Shown: positions 52,354 through 64,000 of the stretch, one piece after another
Layout: each line of letters starts with the position of its first letter
Position numbering within the stretch: position 1 is the stretch's first letter
Assembly: GCA_021732995.1 (NCBI GenBank)
Contig: JAKFWA010000070.1
Location: forward strand, 1-64,000
DNA: 64,000 nucleotides
Direction of reading: 5' to 3'
Origin: Planctomycetaceae bacterium
Lineage (GTDB): Bacteria; Planctomycetota; Planctomycetia; Planctomycetales; Planctomycetaceae
Made by a program: the position numbers and the translations under genes
The notes under the pieces: model-generated
What the model was told of the DNA's origin: nothing
Seen by the model: only the letters and a program-made list of their open reading frames with translations
Database searches by the model: none

Positions 52354-52554
52354 ATGCAGATGCTTGCAAGCCTCTCGGACGACCAATTCGCACTGATTGG
52401 CTGTGGAGTCGCGTTGGTATTCTCGTTTGGCCTGATGTCCCTGAGCTATTTCCTCGGCTCAGCCCGCCAAACCTCAGAAGCCGCCGACACACTGCGGTTC
52501 GAAACCGCGCGCACAGAAAACGATCAGGACCGTCCGGTCCGCCACGCCGCCTAG
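52354..52554 (+). CDS. small single-TM membrane protein
   Basis: This frame encodes 66 residues with one hydrophobic segment, FALIGCGVALVFSFGLMSLS at about 12-31, and a charged C-terminal tail. A strong terminator follows 30 bp after the stop, which supports a transcribed gene. No clear Shine-Dalgarno is visible before ATG 52354, and the function is unknown. Confidence 0.5.
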   Translation: MQMLASLSDDQFALIGCGVALVFSFGLMSLSYFLGSARQTSEAADTLRFETARTENDQDRPVRHAA

Positions 52555-52584
52555 GCCGGTATCCCCAATCCACCAAGAATTCTC

Positions 52585-52613
52585 AACGCCCGCCGCTTTG
52601 TCCGGCGGGCGTT
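52585..52613 (+). terminator. rho-independent terminator
   Basis: AACGCCCGCCG (52585-52595) pairs perfectly with CGGCGGGCGTT (52603-52613) around a 7-nt loop, followed by TTCGTTT. It ends the small membrane-protein transcript before lepA. Confidence 0.75.
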
Positions 52614-52828
52614 TTCGTTTCTAAGGCATTGGGGCTGCGGACTTTACACTTGCCATTCCCATGGTTCGAGAACGAGCCGCGATTCGCCAACGGCCTGCAA
52701 TTCCCGTCTCGAACGCGCAGTTCCGGAAACAGCGGAAGCCATCGACCGTCCATCCGGGGGGCACTACTATGCGGCGGTAGGCCGGGATTGGCCCGTCGAA
52801 CGCTTCGCATCTTCCTCAGTCAGTGGCT

Positions 52829-54631
<1,803 letters not shown>

Positions 54632-54634
54632 CCC

Positions 54635-57600
54635 ATGAGTCAGCCGCTGCGAATCCTGCTGATCGACGACGACGAATTGAGCTATGTGCTCACTCGCGAG
54701 TTGCTACGGGAGATCAGCGGCCGGCCGGTCGAGCTGGATTGGGCGGGTGAGTTTGAGGAAGGGCTGGCAGCGCTGCTGGAAGACAAGCACGACCTGTACC
54801 TGCTCGACTACCGGCTGGGTATTCGGGATGGTGTTGAGCTGCTGCGCCGCGCCCGCGCCAAAGGCTGCCGCGCCCCGATCATCATCCTGACGGGTCAGAC
54901 GAACGAAGCGATCGATCAGGAAGCGCTGGAAGCAGGCGCGACCGACTATCTGGCCAAAGACGTCGGCAACGTTACTCAGTTGCAGCATGCGATCCGGTAT
55001 GCACTCGAACGGCAGCAGCTAATTCAGGATCTTGAGCAGGAACGCTACCTGCTGCATTCTCTGATGGAGAACCTGCCGGACAATATTTATTTCAAGGACC
55101 GCGACAGCAAGTTTCTGCGCGTCAGTCGCGCGATGGCCCGCTGGTTCGGCCTGCGGCATTCGGCAGATGCTGTCGGCATGTCCGATCAGGATTTCTTTTC
55201 GCAGGAGCACGCGGCGCAGGCACGTCACGACGAACTGGACCTGATGGAAACCGGTCAGCCGGTGCTTGGTAAAGAGGAAAAAGAAACGTGGCCGAATGGC
55301 CGCACGACCTGGGTCTCGACCAGCAAGCTGCCGTTGCGGGACCGCGATGGAAAAGTCGTCGGCACGTTCGGGATCTCGCGCGACATCACGGAGCAAAAGG
55401 AAGCCTCGCTCGCGCTGAGTCGCTCGGAACGCGTCAATCGGCTGATTGTCGATACCGCGCTGGATGCGTTCGTCGCGATGGATGCGCACGGTGTGATCAT
55501 CGACTGGAATCCGCAGGCCGAACGCATCTTCGGTTGGAAACGATCCGAAGCGATGGGCGAAGTGCTGGCGGACCTGATTGTGCCGCCGAGCTGGCGTGCC
55601 GCACATGTGGCCGGGCTCCAGCGCTTCGTGGAAACGGGGAAGGGCAAGCTCATCGGGAAGCGGCTGGAGTTGAGCGCGCTGCACCGCGACGGTCACGAGT
55701 TTCCGGTTGAATTGACGATCTCGACGATCTGGCAGGAAGAGACTTTCTTCTTCGCATCGTTCATACAAGACATTACCGACCGCAAGCGCGCGGAAGCGGA
55801 ACTGCGGCGGGCCAAGGAAGCGGCGGAGTCTGCCAGCCGCGCGAAGAGTGACTTCCTGGCCAACATGAGTCACGAAATCCGCACTCCGATGAATGCCGTG
55901 CTGGGCATGACGGAACTGGTGCTCGACACGCAGCTTTCGGTGTCGCAGCGCGAATATCTGGCGATGGTGCAGGAATCCGGCGAGACGCTGCTGGTCTTGC
56001 TCAATGACATTCTCGACTTTTCCAAAATCGAGGCCGGTAAGCTGGAGCTGGAGTCGATCGTCTTCAGCGTTCGGGATCTCGTCGGTGACACCTTGAAGGC
56101 CCTGTCTATTCGGGCCAAACGCGAGCAACTGGAACTCGCCGGACATATCGACAGCCGGGTGCCTGACGCAGTGATCGGTGACTCGGCACGGTTGCGGCAG
56201 ATCCTGGTAAACCTCGTTGGCAACGCGATCAAGTTCACCGAACGTGGTGAGATCGTCGTCCGCGCCACTGTCGACCAAATGGATGGATCGCAGGTGCTGA
56301 TTCACTTCGCGGTGTCGGACACCGGTATTGGCATTCCGCCCGAGAAGTTGAATCTCATCTTTAAAGCTTTCGAGCAGGCCGATTCATCGACGACACGCAA
56401 ATACGGCGGAACGGGCTTGGGACTCGCGATCTGCCAGCGGCTGGTGGAATGCATGGGTGGGCGACTGTGGGTAGAAAGCCAGCCGGGTGTTGGTAGCACG
56501 TTCCACTTCACGGCGCGGCTTGGTGTTTCGGATCAGCCCGCCCCGAAGTACGTCGAGCGTGTCGTGATCGGCACGCGCGTGTTGATTGTTGATGACAACG
56601 CCACCAATCGCCTGATCCTTGACGAGATGGTTCGTAACTGGGGCCTCGTACCAACATGCGTGTCAGATGTTGCCACTGCCCTGCTGCAACTGGAAGCGGC
56701 GAATTCGCGCGGGGAACCGTTCGGGCTGGTGCTCAGTGACGTGCACATGCCTGATGAGGACGGCTTCTCGCTCGCCCGGCGCATGCAGCACCAGCAACTC
56801 ACACAGGCTGTGGTGTTGATGCTGTCTTCCGGGGATCGATCAGGGGATATCCAGCGCTGCAAGGACCTCGGTGTGTCGGCTTATCTTCGCAAGCCTGTGA
56901 AACAATCGGACCTGTTCGACGCGATCGTGGAAGCGCTGAACGTCTCGCATTCCGAACCACAACCGATTGAGTCGCATCCTCAAGCGACTGCCGCACACGA
57001 GCCTGCGCTGCCGCCACTGAAGGTGTTGCTGACGGAAGACAGCATCGTCAATCAGAAGCTTGCGCTGGGGCTACTGCAGAAGGGTGGGCATCAGGTCACG
57101 GTCGCGAACAACGGTCGCGAAGCTGTCGACCGAGTGGCTCAGGAAGCTTTTGACATCGTGCTGATGGACGTGCAGATGCCGGAAATGGATGGTCTCGACG
57201 CCACGCGCGCGATCCGTGAATCGGAGCGAGGCACGGGGCGTCACATTCCCATCATTGCCATGACCGCACACGCGATGACCGGCGACCGAGAAAACTGCCT
57301 GTCGTCCGGTATGGATGATTACGTCTCAAAACCCGTTCGCGCGGCAGTCTTGTTCGAAGCGATCACTCGCTGCCTCGAAGCGAAGTCGAAGATGGACGTG
57401 TCGGTTGACGCGACCTCAGCGCCCCCACCCTGCGATCAACCAGTATGCGATCGGAGGACGGAGGCAACGGAGAAGTCTCAGTATCCGGTCATCTGGTCCG
57501 AGGCACTGAAGACCGTGCAGGAAGATCGCGAACTCCTGCATGATGTGGCTGAAGCGCTGCTCGACGAATCTGTCGAAGTGATGGCGGGCTTGCGTGCGGC

Positions 57601-57844
57601 ACTGGATGCAGAAGACCCCCGAACTGCTCAACGCATGGTGCATACTCTCAAAGCGGGCTTTCGCACGTTCGGCGCGAACTCGGCTTACGAAGTGGCGTTC
57701 GCCTGCGAACAACTCGCCCGAGACGGCAAGCTGGCAGAGGTCAGGCAGCGAGTGCCCGAACTGGAGGCCGCGGTCAACAGCGTCGGCGCTCAACTACGTC
57801 TCTACCTGCAATCCGGGCTAATTCCGGAATCATCAGTGCTGTGA
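54635..57844 (+). CDS. hybrid sensor histidine kinase with three receiver domains and HPt
   Basis: This 1069-residue phosphorelay protein shows the order REC (D58 in LLDYRLG) - PAS (about 140-265) - PAS (about 268-390) - HisKA (H413 in [11 protein letters not shown]) - HATPase (N-box [12 protein letters not shown]-box [17 protein letters not shown]) - REC (D703 in [11 protein letters not shown]) - REC (D845 in [11 protein letters not shown]) - HPt (H1003 in [10 protein letters not shown]). All phosphoacceptor residues are present. No membrane segment is seen, so it is a cytoplasmic sensor with PAS-based input. An N-terminal receiver feeding PAS domains is a somewhat unusual order. It starts three bases after lepA; the output partner is not in this window. 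Confidence 0.95.
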   Translation: MSQPLRILLIDDDELSYVLTRELLREISGRPVELDWAGEFEEGLAALLEDKHDLYLLDYRLGIRDGVELLRRARAKGCRAPIIILTGQTNEAIDQEALEAGATDYLAKDVGNVTQLQHAIRYALERQQLIQDLEQERYLLHSLMENLPDNIYFKDRDSKFLRVSRAMARWFGLRHSADAVGMSDQDFFSQEHAAQARHDELDLMETGQPVLGKEEKETWPNGRTTWVSTSKLPLRDRDGKVVGTFGISRDITEQKEASLALSRSERVNRLIVDTALDAFVAMDAHGVIIDWNPQAERIFGWKRSEAMGEVLADLIVPPSWRAAHVAGLQRFVETGKGKLIGKRLELSALHRDGHEFPVELTISTIWQEETFFFASFIQDITDRKRAEAELRRAKEAAESASRAKSDFLANMSHEIRTPMNAVLGMTELVLDTQLSVSQREYLAMVQESGETLLVLLNDILDFSKIEAGKLELESIVFSVRDLVGDTLKALSIRAKREQLELAGHIDSRVPDAVIGDSARLRQILVNLVGNAIKFTERGEIVVRATVDQMDGSQVLIHFAVSDTGIGIPPEKLNLIFKAFEQADSSTTRKYGGTGLGLAICQRLVECMGGRLWVESQPGVGSTFHFTARLGVSDQPAPKYVERVVIGTRVLIVDDNATNRLILDEMVRNWGLVPTCVSDVATALLQLEAANSRGEPFGLVLSDVHMPDEDGFSLARRMQHQQLTQAVVLMLSSGDRSGDIQRCKDLGVSAYLRKPVKQSDLFDAIVEALNVSHSEPQPIESHPQATAAHEPALPPLKVLLTEDSIVNQKLALGLLQKGGHQVTVANNGREAVDRVAQEAFDIVLMDVQMPEMDGLDATRAIRESERGTGRHIPIIAMTAHAMTGDRENCLSSGMDDYVSKPVRAAVLFEAITRCLEAKSKMDVSVDATSAPPPCDQPVCDRRTEATEKSQYPVIWSEALKTVQEDRELLHDVAEALLDESVEVMAGLRAALDAEDPRTAQRMVHTLKAGFRTFGANSAYEVAFACEQLARDGKLAEVRQRVPELEAAVNSVGAQLRLYLQSGLIPESSVL

Positions 57845-58222
57845 AGCCGGTCGCGACGTGCGCAGCAGACGTCGGCATTCATCAGCCAAAGTCAGTCCAT
57901 CGAGCGGCAGGACATGGAACGACGTCAGTCCGAGTTCCCGCAAGGTGGGCTCGAAGACCGCAACTTCTGGCGGGCAGATGGCAATGGTCGCCAAGCTGCG
58001 GTTCCGCGTGGTCCGCAGATGCTGAAGGATCGTTGAGTTCATCATCGGAAGATCGAACACCACGACCAGCTTGCCGGCTCGAATGTCGCTTTCCGACGCC
58101 AGTTGTCGCGGGTCGGCTCCGGGCGTTCCGAGCACCACGCGCTCCAGACATCCCGTGAACTGCCGCTGCAGTTCCGGCAGCCAACGGGCTCGCTTTTCAA
58201 TGACGACAATCGTGCCTTGCAT
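57833..58222 (-). CDS. degenerate receiver-like hypothetical protein
   Basis: This 129-residue protein has an alternating strand-helix pattern ([18 protein letters not shown], then [20 protein letters not shown] and [18 protein letters not shown]) like CheY-type receivers. However, the acidic pocket and a clear phosphoacceptor Asp-x-x-x-P arrangement are missing: the expected site is occupied by FDLPMM. It is convergent with the hybrid kinase and overlaps its last 12 bp. The position suggests it belongs to the same signalling locus, but function is unknown. The interval 58223-58519 shows no gene. Confidence 0.55.
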   Translation of the reverse strand: MQGTIVVIEKRARWLPELQRQFTGCLERVVLGTPGADPRQLASESDIRAGKLVVVFDLPMMNSTILQHLRTTRNRSLATIAICPPEVAVFEPTLRELGLTSFHVLPLDGLTLADECRRLLRTSRPASQH

Positions 58223-58519
58223 CAGCCGGCCTTCTCCGCGAATCAGCTATTGAGTCGCTCCCGCACGATGGACCGCGTTCGAACAAACCACGGACATCGT
58301 GTCGCAGAAATCATACTGAAGATCCACCGGGTTTCGCTGCGTCGAATCTTTGATTGTCCGCAGTGTGGATTTCTGAGTGCCTGCCCGTCCCGCCAGACTT
58401 TGGACGCTACGGCAGCAACGTTAGAGTCACTCGCATGCGGCCGGTTGCCTCAAGATCGGCTCAATGACCATTTGCAGGCCTGATTCCTGCGCATCGACTT
58501 GCCTCGGGGAGTGCGATTC

Positions 58520-59542
58520 ATGAAGCGACTGTTTGCGACTCTGTCCCTGCTCCTGTTGTTGTTTGGATGCGGAAAATCCGAGGGCCCGGCCCCAGGTGGA
58601 AACGCCGCCGGTGGAGCCAAAGACACTCCCGCCGCCAGCAAGACCTACAAGATCGCCGTAATCCCGAAGGGCACGACTCACGAATTCTGGAAGTCGGTAC
58701 ATTTCGGCGCGGAAGAGGCAGCCAAAGAACTAGGGGACGTCGAGATCCTTTGGAAAGGTCCGCTGCAGGAGAACGACCGCGAGGGCCAGATCGCCGTGGT
58801 TCAGGACTTCATCACGAAGAAGGTCAGCGGTATTTGCCTGGCTCCGCTGGATTCGCAAGCTCTGGTTCCCACTGTGACTCAATCGAAGGAAGCGGGGATT
58901 CCAGTCGTCATTTTCGATAGCGGTCTGGATGACGAAACCAACATCGTTTCGTACGTCGCGACGGACAATCGGAACGGTGGCGTTTTGGCGGCGGAGCAGA
59001 TGGGCAAGGCACTTGGCGGCAAGGGCGGAGTTATCGTACTGCGCTATAATGCGGGAAGCGAAAGCACTCAGCAACGCGAGGAAGGCTTCCTGGAAGCTCT
59101 GCAGAAGAAGTTCCCGGACATCAAGGTGCTGTCATCTGACGAGTATGCTGGCACCACGCCCGAGTCATCGCTCGAAAAAGCCGTGCAGGTGCTGACCAAG
59201 CACAAGGACGAAGTAACGGGGATCTTCGCCGTCTGCGAACCAAACGCAGCTGGAGTACTGAAGGCACTCAAGGAACTGGGGCTCGTCGGCAAAGTAAAGT
59301 TCATCGCCTTTGACCCCAACCAGGAACTGGTGGCGGGACTGTCCGACGACTCCGTGCACGGCATTGTGCTGCAGGACCCGGTGAAGATGGGCTACCTCGC
59401 CGTGAAGTCCATGGTTCAGCAACTCAAGGGCGAGTCCGACATCAAGAAGCGGGTCCCCACGGGCGAATACGTCGCCACTCCGGAAAACCGCGATACCGAC
59501 GAAATGAAAAAACTCCTCGTGCCATCGCAGTTCAAGGAGTAA
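58520..59542 (+). CDS. sugar ABC transporter substrate-binding lipoprotein
   Basis: This 340-residue periplasmic binding protein belongs to the ribose/xylose-type family (peripla_BP_4). The lipoprotein signal RLFATLSLLLLLFGCGKSEG carries lipobox LFGC. Family motifs are IAVIPKGTTHEFWKSVHFGA, VVIFDSGLDDETNIVSYVAT, GVIVLRYNAGSESTQQREEG and GIVLQDPVKMGYLAV. ATG 58520 has GGGGAGTG upstream. There are no adjacent permease or ATPase genes, so it must work with components elsewhere or as a sensor partner. Confidence 0.9.
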   Translation: MKRLFATLSLLLLLFGCGKSEGPAPGGNAAGGAKDTPAASKTYKIAVIPKGTTHEFWKSVHFGAEEAAKELGDVEILWKGPLQENDREGQIAVVQDFITKKVSGICLAPLDSQALVPTVTQSKEAGIPVVIFDSGLDDETNIVSYVATDNRNGGVLAAEQMGKALGGKGGVIVLRYNAGSESTQQREEGFLEALQKKFPDIKVLSSDEYAGTTPESSLEKAVQVLTKHKDEVTGIFAVCEPNAAGVLKALKELGLVGKVKFIAFDPNQELVAGLSDDSVHGIVLQDPVKMGYLAVKSMVQQLKGESDIKKRVPTGEYVATPENRDTDEMKKLLVPSQFKE

Positions 59543-59592
59543 ACAGCGGTGTCGCTGATTGCTCGGCAATCAGAACGCATGAATGCCAGCAA

Positions 59593-59625
59593 CGCCCGGA
59601 CGGCGCCAAAACCGCAGTCCGGGCG
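59593..59625 (+). terminator. hairpin after the binding-protein gene
   Basis: CGCCCGGAC and GTCCGGGCG form a perfect 9-bp stem with a 15-nt loop, 50 bp after the stop. No T-run follows, so termination is uncertain. Confidence 0.4.
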
Positions 59626-59728
59626 ACTCTGATCGAAGTGGAATCCCGGTTTGTCAGGCCCGCCAGCGAACCGGCTTCCTTGAATTCGATCAGAAGCTGG
59701 AGCGGACGCAGACACGCAGGCAGGACGA

Positions 59729-60223
59729 ATGATGGCCGAGTTTTGGCAGGAAATCGGAAACGCGATTCGGGATGAGTTCTCCGATCTACCCGACGTCGGT
59801 CGGACGACGCGGGTGGTTCTGCGATTGCTCATCGCGGCACTGCTGGGCGGTGTGTTGGGCTTCGAACGCGAAATGAAGGGCAAGGCCGCCGGAGTGCGAA
59901 CGCACATGCTGGTTACTCTCGGCGCCGCCCTGTTTGTGTTGATCCCCGAACAGATCGGTGTTTCCGACGCCGACCTGACACGTGTGCTGCAGGGACTCGT
60001 AACGGGGGTCGGATTCCTGGGTGCGGGCACCATCGTGAAAGATCACGGCGAAAAAGAGGTCAAAGGCCTCACCACTGCAGCCGGTATCTGGTTGTCCGCT
60101 GCGATCGGGGTCGCCGCTGGGCTGGGACGCGAATCAACCGCGGTTTTGAGTACTGTTCTGGCTCTGCTCATTCTCTCCAGCGTACCGAGGATTGAAAAGC
60201 TGTTCGGCGGTCGGACTTCATAG
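59729..60223 (+). CDS. MgtC/SapB-family membrane protein
   Basis: This 164-residue membrane protein belongs to the MgtC/SapB family. The family core is visible: RLLIAALLGGVLGFEREMKG, then KAAGVRTHMLVTLGAALFVL and GLVTGVGFLGAGTIVK with AAGIWLSAAIGVAAGLG. Several hydrophobic segments are present. MgtC proteins are linked to magnesium limitation and to modulation of ATP synthase; plain members without the C-terminal ACT-like domain, as here, have unclear roles. CAGGACGA lies just upstream of ATG 59729. Confidence 0.9.
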   Translation: MMAEFWQEIGNAIRDEFSDLPDVGRTTRVVLRLLIAALLGGVLGFEREMKGKAAGVRTHMLVTLGAALFVLIPEQIGVSDADLTRVLQGLVTGVGFLGAGTIVKDHGEKEVKGLTTAAGIWLSAAIGVAAGLGRESTAVLSTVLALLILSSVPRIEKLFGGRTS

Positions 60224-60292
60224 CAGCGGTGCTGAATGAATGCGGCCAGGCGGTGAATTCTTACCGCCGCGAGCGAAGTGAAAGTCGCGCGA

Positions 60293-60619
60293 ATGACTCT
60301 GCAAGAAGTCCTGAGCCAACTGCAACGCCGCGAATCCGGAGTATGCCAGCATCGGATCGGTTGGGCCTCGTTTCTTGATGAGGACGACTACGATCAACTC
60401 GGCCGACAATTCGATGAGGCAGTCGCGGCGTTCACAGCATCCGATGGTGAGCCTGTTGATGCGACGCCGCGATTTCCCGGTGAGGATGTCGAACGGGCCG
60501 CGTGTTGGAAACGCGGAGCGATGACGCTCTACGTTCTGCTGGCCTTCGAGGACAACACCCGCATCCGCACTCTCACGATCGGTCTGGCGCGTCCCGGCAC
60601 GGTCGTCCAACTGTCGTAG
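60293..60619 (+). CDS. hypothetical protein
   Basis: This gene encodes 108 residues: an N-terminal helix TLQEVLSQLQRRE, then a beta-rich core with WASFLDEDDYDQLGRQFDEA and a late DNTRIRTLTIGLARPGTVVQ strand pair. A GTG at 60278 would extend it by five residues. I recognise no family. It lies between the MgtC-like and the exported gene, all in the same direction. Confidence 0.55.
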   Translation: MTLQEVLSQLQRRESGVCQHRIGWASFLDEDDYDQLGRQFDEAVAAFTASDGEPVDATPRFPGEDVERAACWKRGAMTLYVLLAFEDNTRIRTLTIGLARPGTVVQLS

Positions 60620-60657
60620 TAGTCCATGCTCCCGCCCCTGTCAGGTGCTCACACAGT

Positions 60658-62016
60658 ATGACCGATCGAGATACCGAACCGAGACGCATGCGGCCGCAGA
60701 GCTGTCTTCTTGTTTTCCGTGCAATCGCTATCTCGGTTGCGGGGTTGTTGCTGGCCGTCTGCGGCGAACCAGTTGCAGCCGCAGACCAACCATTCCATCG
60801 CGACGTCGAGAGTGCGACCACGCAGGCTCATCGCGTGATCTGGAGTCGGTTCGTCGATGCGCACGGCATCCTGCTCGACTTCACCGATCTGGATGGGACG
60901 GTGAACATTCCCACGCCAGAAGAATGCCGTGAGGGCAAGCCGAATGCTCTGGGCTGGTGGTCGCCGATCGAGAACGGTGCCATGTTCAACGGGCTCTACA
61001 TGGACGCCGCAGTGCTGCGCTGGCAGCGGACTCGATCTCCGGAAGATGCCGACAAAGCGCGGCGACTCATGAATGGCTTGCTGAAGCTGAACTCCATCAG
61101 CGATGTGAAGGGCTTCGTGGGGCGCGGAGTCAGCACTGACGGTAAGTCTCATTATCCGATGGGCTCGAACGATCAGACGCTCCCGTGGATCGTCGGTCTG
61201 TGGCGATACTGGCAATCGGACCTGGCCACGCCCGCGGAGAAAGCTCAGATCGCGCGACACCTCACGGAGACCATCAACGAGATCGTGCGGTTGAACTGGA
61301 AGATGCCCGCGGAAGCACCGTTCGGGACGCGCGGTACGTTCAACGGGTTTCACTTTGAAGAAGCCTCGCGGATGCTGTTCACGCTCAAGCTGATGCACGT
61401 GATTAGCGGTGACGAGCGCTGGCAGAGAATGTACCACGAGGAACTCGGTCGTCGCGGTGGCGAGAAGAACTTTTCGAAGCGCGAAATCTGCGAAGCGGGC
61501 ATGGCTTTCTTTTACGCCAAGACCCATAACTGGACCTCCTGCACCGCAGTCAGCGCCTTGCGCGGATTGTGGGAACTGGAAAAAGACGAAGCCCTCAAGG
61601 CCGCTTATGCACGAGGTCTCGCGGCCAGCGCGAAACTCGCCGCCGAGAGTCTCTCGCTGGCGCAGAAGTTCGATCCGCAAGACAACAGTGTGTTCCTTCA
61701 GGATTGGCGTGCGTCGATGCTGCCTCTCTGGAAACCACAGACGACCGAACAACAGGCGGTCATGCTGGCCGAGCAACAACTGCGTGAGTTCTTGAAGACA
61801 TCGCCGCGCCGCGGTCGCGAAACGGCTTACATCCGCGAGCCGACCTCTGCCGCCTGGATCGTGACGTTGTGCCCGGAGAATTCGATCGTTGAGCAACACC
61901 GACCCACGATCGAAGAGGTCATCACCCGCTACGACTACGCTCGCTTGTACTACAGCACCTTCTTCTGGAGCGAATGCGCCGCCGAGCGACTTCCTGCGCG
62001 TCCTGCTGACAAATGA
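60658..62016 (+). CDS. exported hypothetical protein, probable alpha/alpha-barrel
   Basis: This 452-residue protein has a signal peptide (AIAISVAGLLLAVCGEPVAA) followed by a helical domain rich in Trp and paired helices: WWSPIENGAMFNGLYMDAAV, DADKARRLMNGLLKLNSISD and FEEASRMLFTLKLMHVISGD. That composition is typical of six-hairpin, alpha/alpha-toroid glycosidases and lyases, but I cannot name a family or confirm catalytic acids. ATG 60658 is chosen; 60688 is also possible. A role in polysaccharide processing would fit the sulfatase-rich surroundings, by inference. Confidence 0.65.
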   Translation: MTDRDTEPRRMRPQSCLLVFRAIAISVAGLLLAVCGEPVAAADQPFHRDVESATTQAHRVIWSRFVDAHGILLDFTDLDGTVNIPTPEECREGKPNALGWWSPIENGAMFNGLYMDAAVLRWQRTRSPEDADKARRLMNGLLKLNSISDVKGFVGRGVSTDGKSHYPMGSNDQTLPWIVGLWRYWQSDLATPAEKAQIARHLTETINEIVRLNWKMPAEAPFGTRGTFNGFHFEEASRMLFTLKLMHVISGDERWQRMYHEELGRRGGEKNFSKREICEAGMAFFYAKTHNWTSCTAVSALRGLWELEKDEALKAAYARGLAASAKLAAESLSLAQKFDPQDNSVFLQDWRASMLPLWKPQTTEQQAVMLAEQQLREFLKTSPRRGRETAYIREPTSAAWIVTLCPENSIVEQHRPTIEEVITRYDYARLYYSTFFWSECAAERLPARPADK

Positions 62017-62058
62017 TGGCTGTCAGTCAGCGCGCAACGGCCAGCAACGCAACCTGAG

Positions 62059-64000
62059 CTACGAAAGCAGCATGTCGAGGTCGTCGAGCGACAGGTTCTT
62101 CATCATGCTGTTGTTCTCCTGCAGAATCGCATCGGCCAGATCGCGTTTCTGCTTTTGCAGCTCGGCGATCTTTTCTTCGACGGTGCCTTTGCAGATCAGG
62201 CGATACGCGAAGACGCGCTTCGTCTGACCAACGCGGTGAGCCCGGTCGATGGCCTGCGCTTCGACAGCCGGGTTCCACCACGGGTCGAGCAGGAAGACGT
62301 ACTCGGCGGCCGTCAGGTTGAGACCCAATCCACCGGCCTTCAAGCTGATGAGGAAGACGGGGCACTTCTCGTCGCTCTGGAACCGTTCGACGCGTTTCTT
62401 GCGGTCGCGCGTGGAACCGTCCAGGTACTCGTAGACAATGCCCTTCTCGTCGAGGTGCTTCTTGACGATGTCCAGCAAGCTGGTGAACTGCGAGAAGACC
62501 AGCGCCTTGTGGCCCTCTTCGACAAGTTCTTCGAGTTGTGTGCTGAGCACATCCAGCTTGGCGGATGAATCGCCAATTTTGTTCGCGTCCAGCAACGCCG
62601 GATGGCAAGCGGCCTGACGCAATCGCAGGAGCGCTTCCAGCACGTGCATCTGCGTCTTGGCCAGCCCCTGATCTTTGACCAGTCCCATGATCGAGTTGCG
62701 ATAGTGCTCGCGCATCTCGTCGTAGAGTCGCTGCTGTTCCTTGCCCATCTGACAGTAGATGGTCTGCTCGACTTTTTCCGGCAGGTCGTTGGCGACCTGC
62801 TGCTTCGTGCGTCGCAGGATGAACGGCTTCAGGCCCTTACCCAGCATGCCGCGTGAATTCTCATCTTGAGCATCCTGGGCATACGCCTTGAACAGCGAGC
62901 TGCGACCGAGCATGCCCGGATTGAGGAACTCAAAGATCGACCACAGATCGCCCAGATGGTTCTCGATCGGAGTACCCGACAAGGCGACTCGATAGTTGGC
63001 CTTCAGCAGACGCGACGCCTTCGCCACTTGCGAGGCGGCGTTCTTGATCGTCTGCGCTTCGTCAAGCACCACATAGTCAAACTGCTGGTCGCGCAATTGG
63101 AAGACGTCGCGACGCAGCGTGCCATACGTCGTCAGGATGATGTCGTGCTTGTCGAAGGCTTCCCGCAAGGCGGCTCGTTCGAGGCCCGTGTACTCGAGCA
63201 CGCGCAGCTTCGGAGTGAATTTTTCGGACTCGGAAGCCCAGTTAAAGATCAGCGATTTCGGCACGACGATCAGCGACGGGCAATGCGCGCGATCCTCATG
63301 CATCATGCGTTCTTGCAGGAGCGCCAACAGTTGCACGGTCTTACCGAGACCCATGTCGTCGGCCAGACAGCCGCCGAAGCCGAAACCTTGCAGGAACTTC
63401 AGCCAGCCGACACCTTCGCGCTGATACGCACGCAATGAACCCTTGAACTCAGCCGGTTCCACCACTTCAGAAACCGTACCAGAGAACCGCATGCGCTCAC
63501 GCAGCGATAGAAACTTGTCGTCGTATTCGACTTCGGTCTGATCGACGAGCAGCGCATCGAGCAGGCCGGCTTGAGTGTTTGTGAACCGCAGATTCTCGCC
63601 GTCGGGCGTGCCCAGGCCGGCCAGCAAACCGTATTGCTCCAGCCATTCTTCGGGCAGGATGCCGAGCGATCCGTCACCCAGACGAATCGTGGTTTCACCG
63701 CGCTGCAGTGCCGCGAGCAGTTCCGGCAACGCGACTGTGTGACCGTTGAAGTCCACGTTCGCGTGCAGCTCGAACCAGTCGACCGCGCTGTTCACTTTGA
63801 ACTTCACGATGCCGGCCTGACGGACCTGCTTGCCGTCCGCGTTAACGGTCCAGCCTTCGTCAATCAGTCCGCGCACCGCAGTGCCCAGCCCGCGAATGTC
63901 GATCTCAACGTCGTGCGCCCCACGTCGCTTATCCAACAGTTTGCGGAAGCCGCGAGTTTCCAGTTGAGTCCAGTACGCCTGCTCTTTGTGGCGGTCGCGA
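62059..64000 (-). CDS. SNF2-family DEAD/DEAH helicase, N-terminus beyond window
   Basis: The frame stays open to the right edge, so at least 646 C-terminal residues are seen and the 5' end is missing. A TTG at 63936 is in frame but homologous-looking sequence ([13 protein letters not shown]) continues above it, so it is not the start. Helicase motifs are [31 protein letters not shown], then a Cys-containing linker, [21 protein letters not shown] and [13 protein letters not shown]. This is a standard bacterial SNF2 ATPase. It is distinct from the 29331-32096 paralogue, lacking any visible SWIM domain in this part. Confidence 0.93.
   Translation of the reverse strand, partial: RDRHKEQAYWTQLETRGFRKLLDKRRGAHDVEIDIRGLGTAVRGLIDEGWTVNADGKQVRQAGIVKFKVNSAVDWFELHANVDFNGHTVALPELLAALQRGETTIRLGDGSLGILPEEWLEQYGLLAGLGTPDGENLRFTNTQAGLLDALLVDQTEVEYDDKFLSLRERMRFSGTVSEVVEPAEFKGSLRAYQREGVGWLKFLQGFGFGGCLADDMGLGKTVQLLALLQERMMHEDRAHCPSLIVVPKSLIFNWASESEKFTPKLRVLEYTGLERAALREAFDKHDIILTTYGTLRRDVFQLRDQQFDYVVLDEAQTIKNAASQVAKASRLLKANYRVALSGTPIENHLGDLWSIFEFLNPGMLGRSSLFKAYAQDAQDENSRGMLGKGLKPFILRRTKQQVANDLPEKVEQTIYCQMGKEQQRLYDEMREHYRNSIMGLVKDQGLAKTQMHVLEALLRLRQAACHPALLDANKIGDSSAKLDVLSTQLEELVEEGHKALVFSQFTSLLDIVKKHLDEKGIVYEYLDGSTRDRKKRVERFQSDEKCPVFLISLKAGGLGLNLTAAEYVFLLDPWWNPAVEAQAIDRAHRVGQTKRVFAYRLICKGTVEEKIAELQKQKRDLADAILQENNSMMKNLSLDDLDMLLS

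Overview
The window looks like chromosomal DNA of a planctomycete (Planctomycetota). The clearest signs are the paired secretory families largely confined to that phylum: a DUF1592-type multidomain haem-motif protein followed by a DUF1552 Tat protein, a DUF1549/DUF1553 cytochrome-like protein followed by a DUF1501 Tat protein, two sulfatases, and a PQQ-type propeller carrying EF-hands. Housekeeping genes (lepA, ribF) at the right show that this is not simply a free plasmid.

Region 1 (1 to about 20.5 kb) is an integrated, plasmid-like accessory element. A parA ATPase runs off the left edge and is divergent from a RepA-type replication initiator, which is followed by three iteron-like repeats. 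Then come a DnaQ-like exonuclease, a gene-poor stretch of about 1.3 kb that looks like a large structured RNA, and a downstream ORF of unknown function. The rest is a run of minus-strand genes: ArdC-like antirestriction protein, PLP-fold enzyme plus membrane protein, a complete three-gene ABC-3C type predicted conflict system (DUF3732 ABC ATPase, middle component, nuclease-like protein), a ParB-methyltransferase fusion, DUF932 protein and small zinc-ribbon proteins. A tyrosine recombinase closes the region. Two copies of a three-way-junction element with a compensatory base-pair change lie 85 to 90 bp upstream of two of the minus-strand genes.

Region 2 (20.9-27.7 kb) is an RND efflux operon: outer-membrane factor, TetR regulator, membrane fusion protein and RND pump. 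An 11-bp sequence is shared between its two promoter regions and is a candidate TetR operator.

Region 3 (27.7-32.1 kb) holds interleaved inverted repeats, a four-helix-bundle (IVS/S23-type) gene, an ISAzo13-like transposase relic and a SWIM-SNF2 helicase.

Region 4 (32.6-50.6 kb) is a block of exported planctomycete catabolic or surface genes. It is interrupted by a RAYT transposase flanked by its REP palindromes, with a third matching REP about 10 kb away and an unrelated perfect 26-bp palindrome.

Region 5 (50.6-64 kb) is core and signalling: a DCC thiol oxidoreductase and ribF; lepA followed after 3 bp by a large hybrid histidine kinase; a lone sugar-binding lipoprotein; an MgtC-family protein; an exported hypothetical protein; and a second SNF2 helicase running off the right edge.

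Best candidates for something undescribed: the 3490-5606 RNA-plus-ORF unit, the duplicated covarying junction element, and a terminator-ended plus-strand RNA at 19195-19335.
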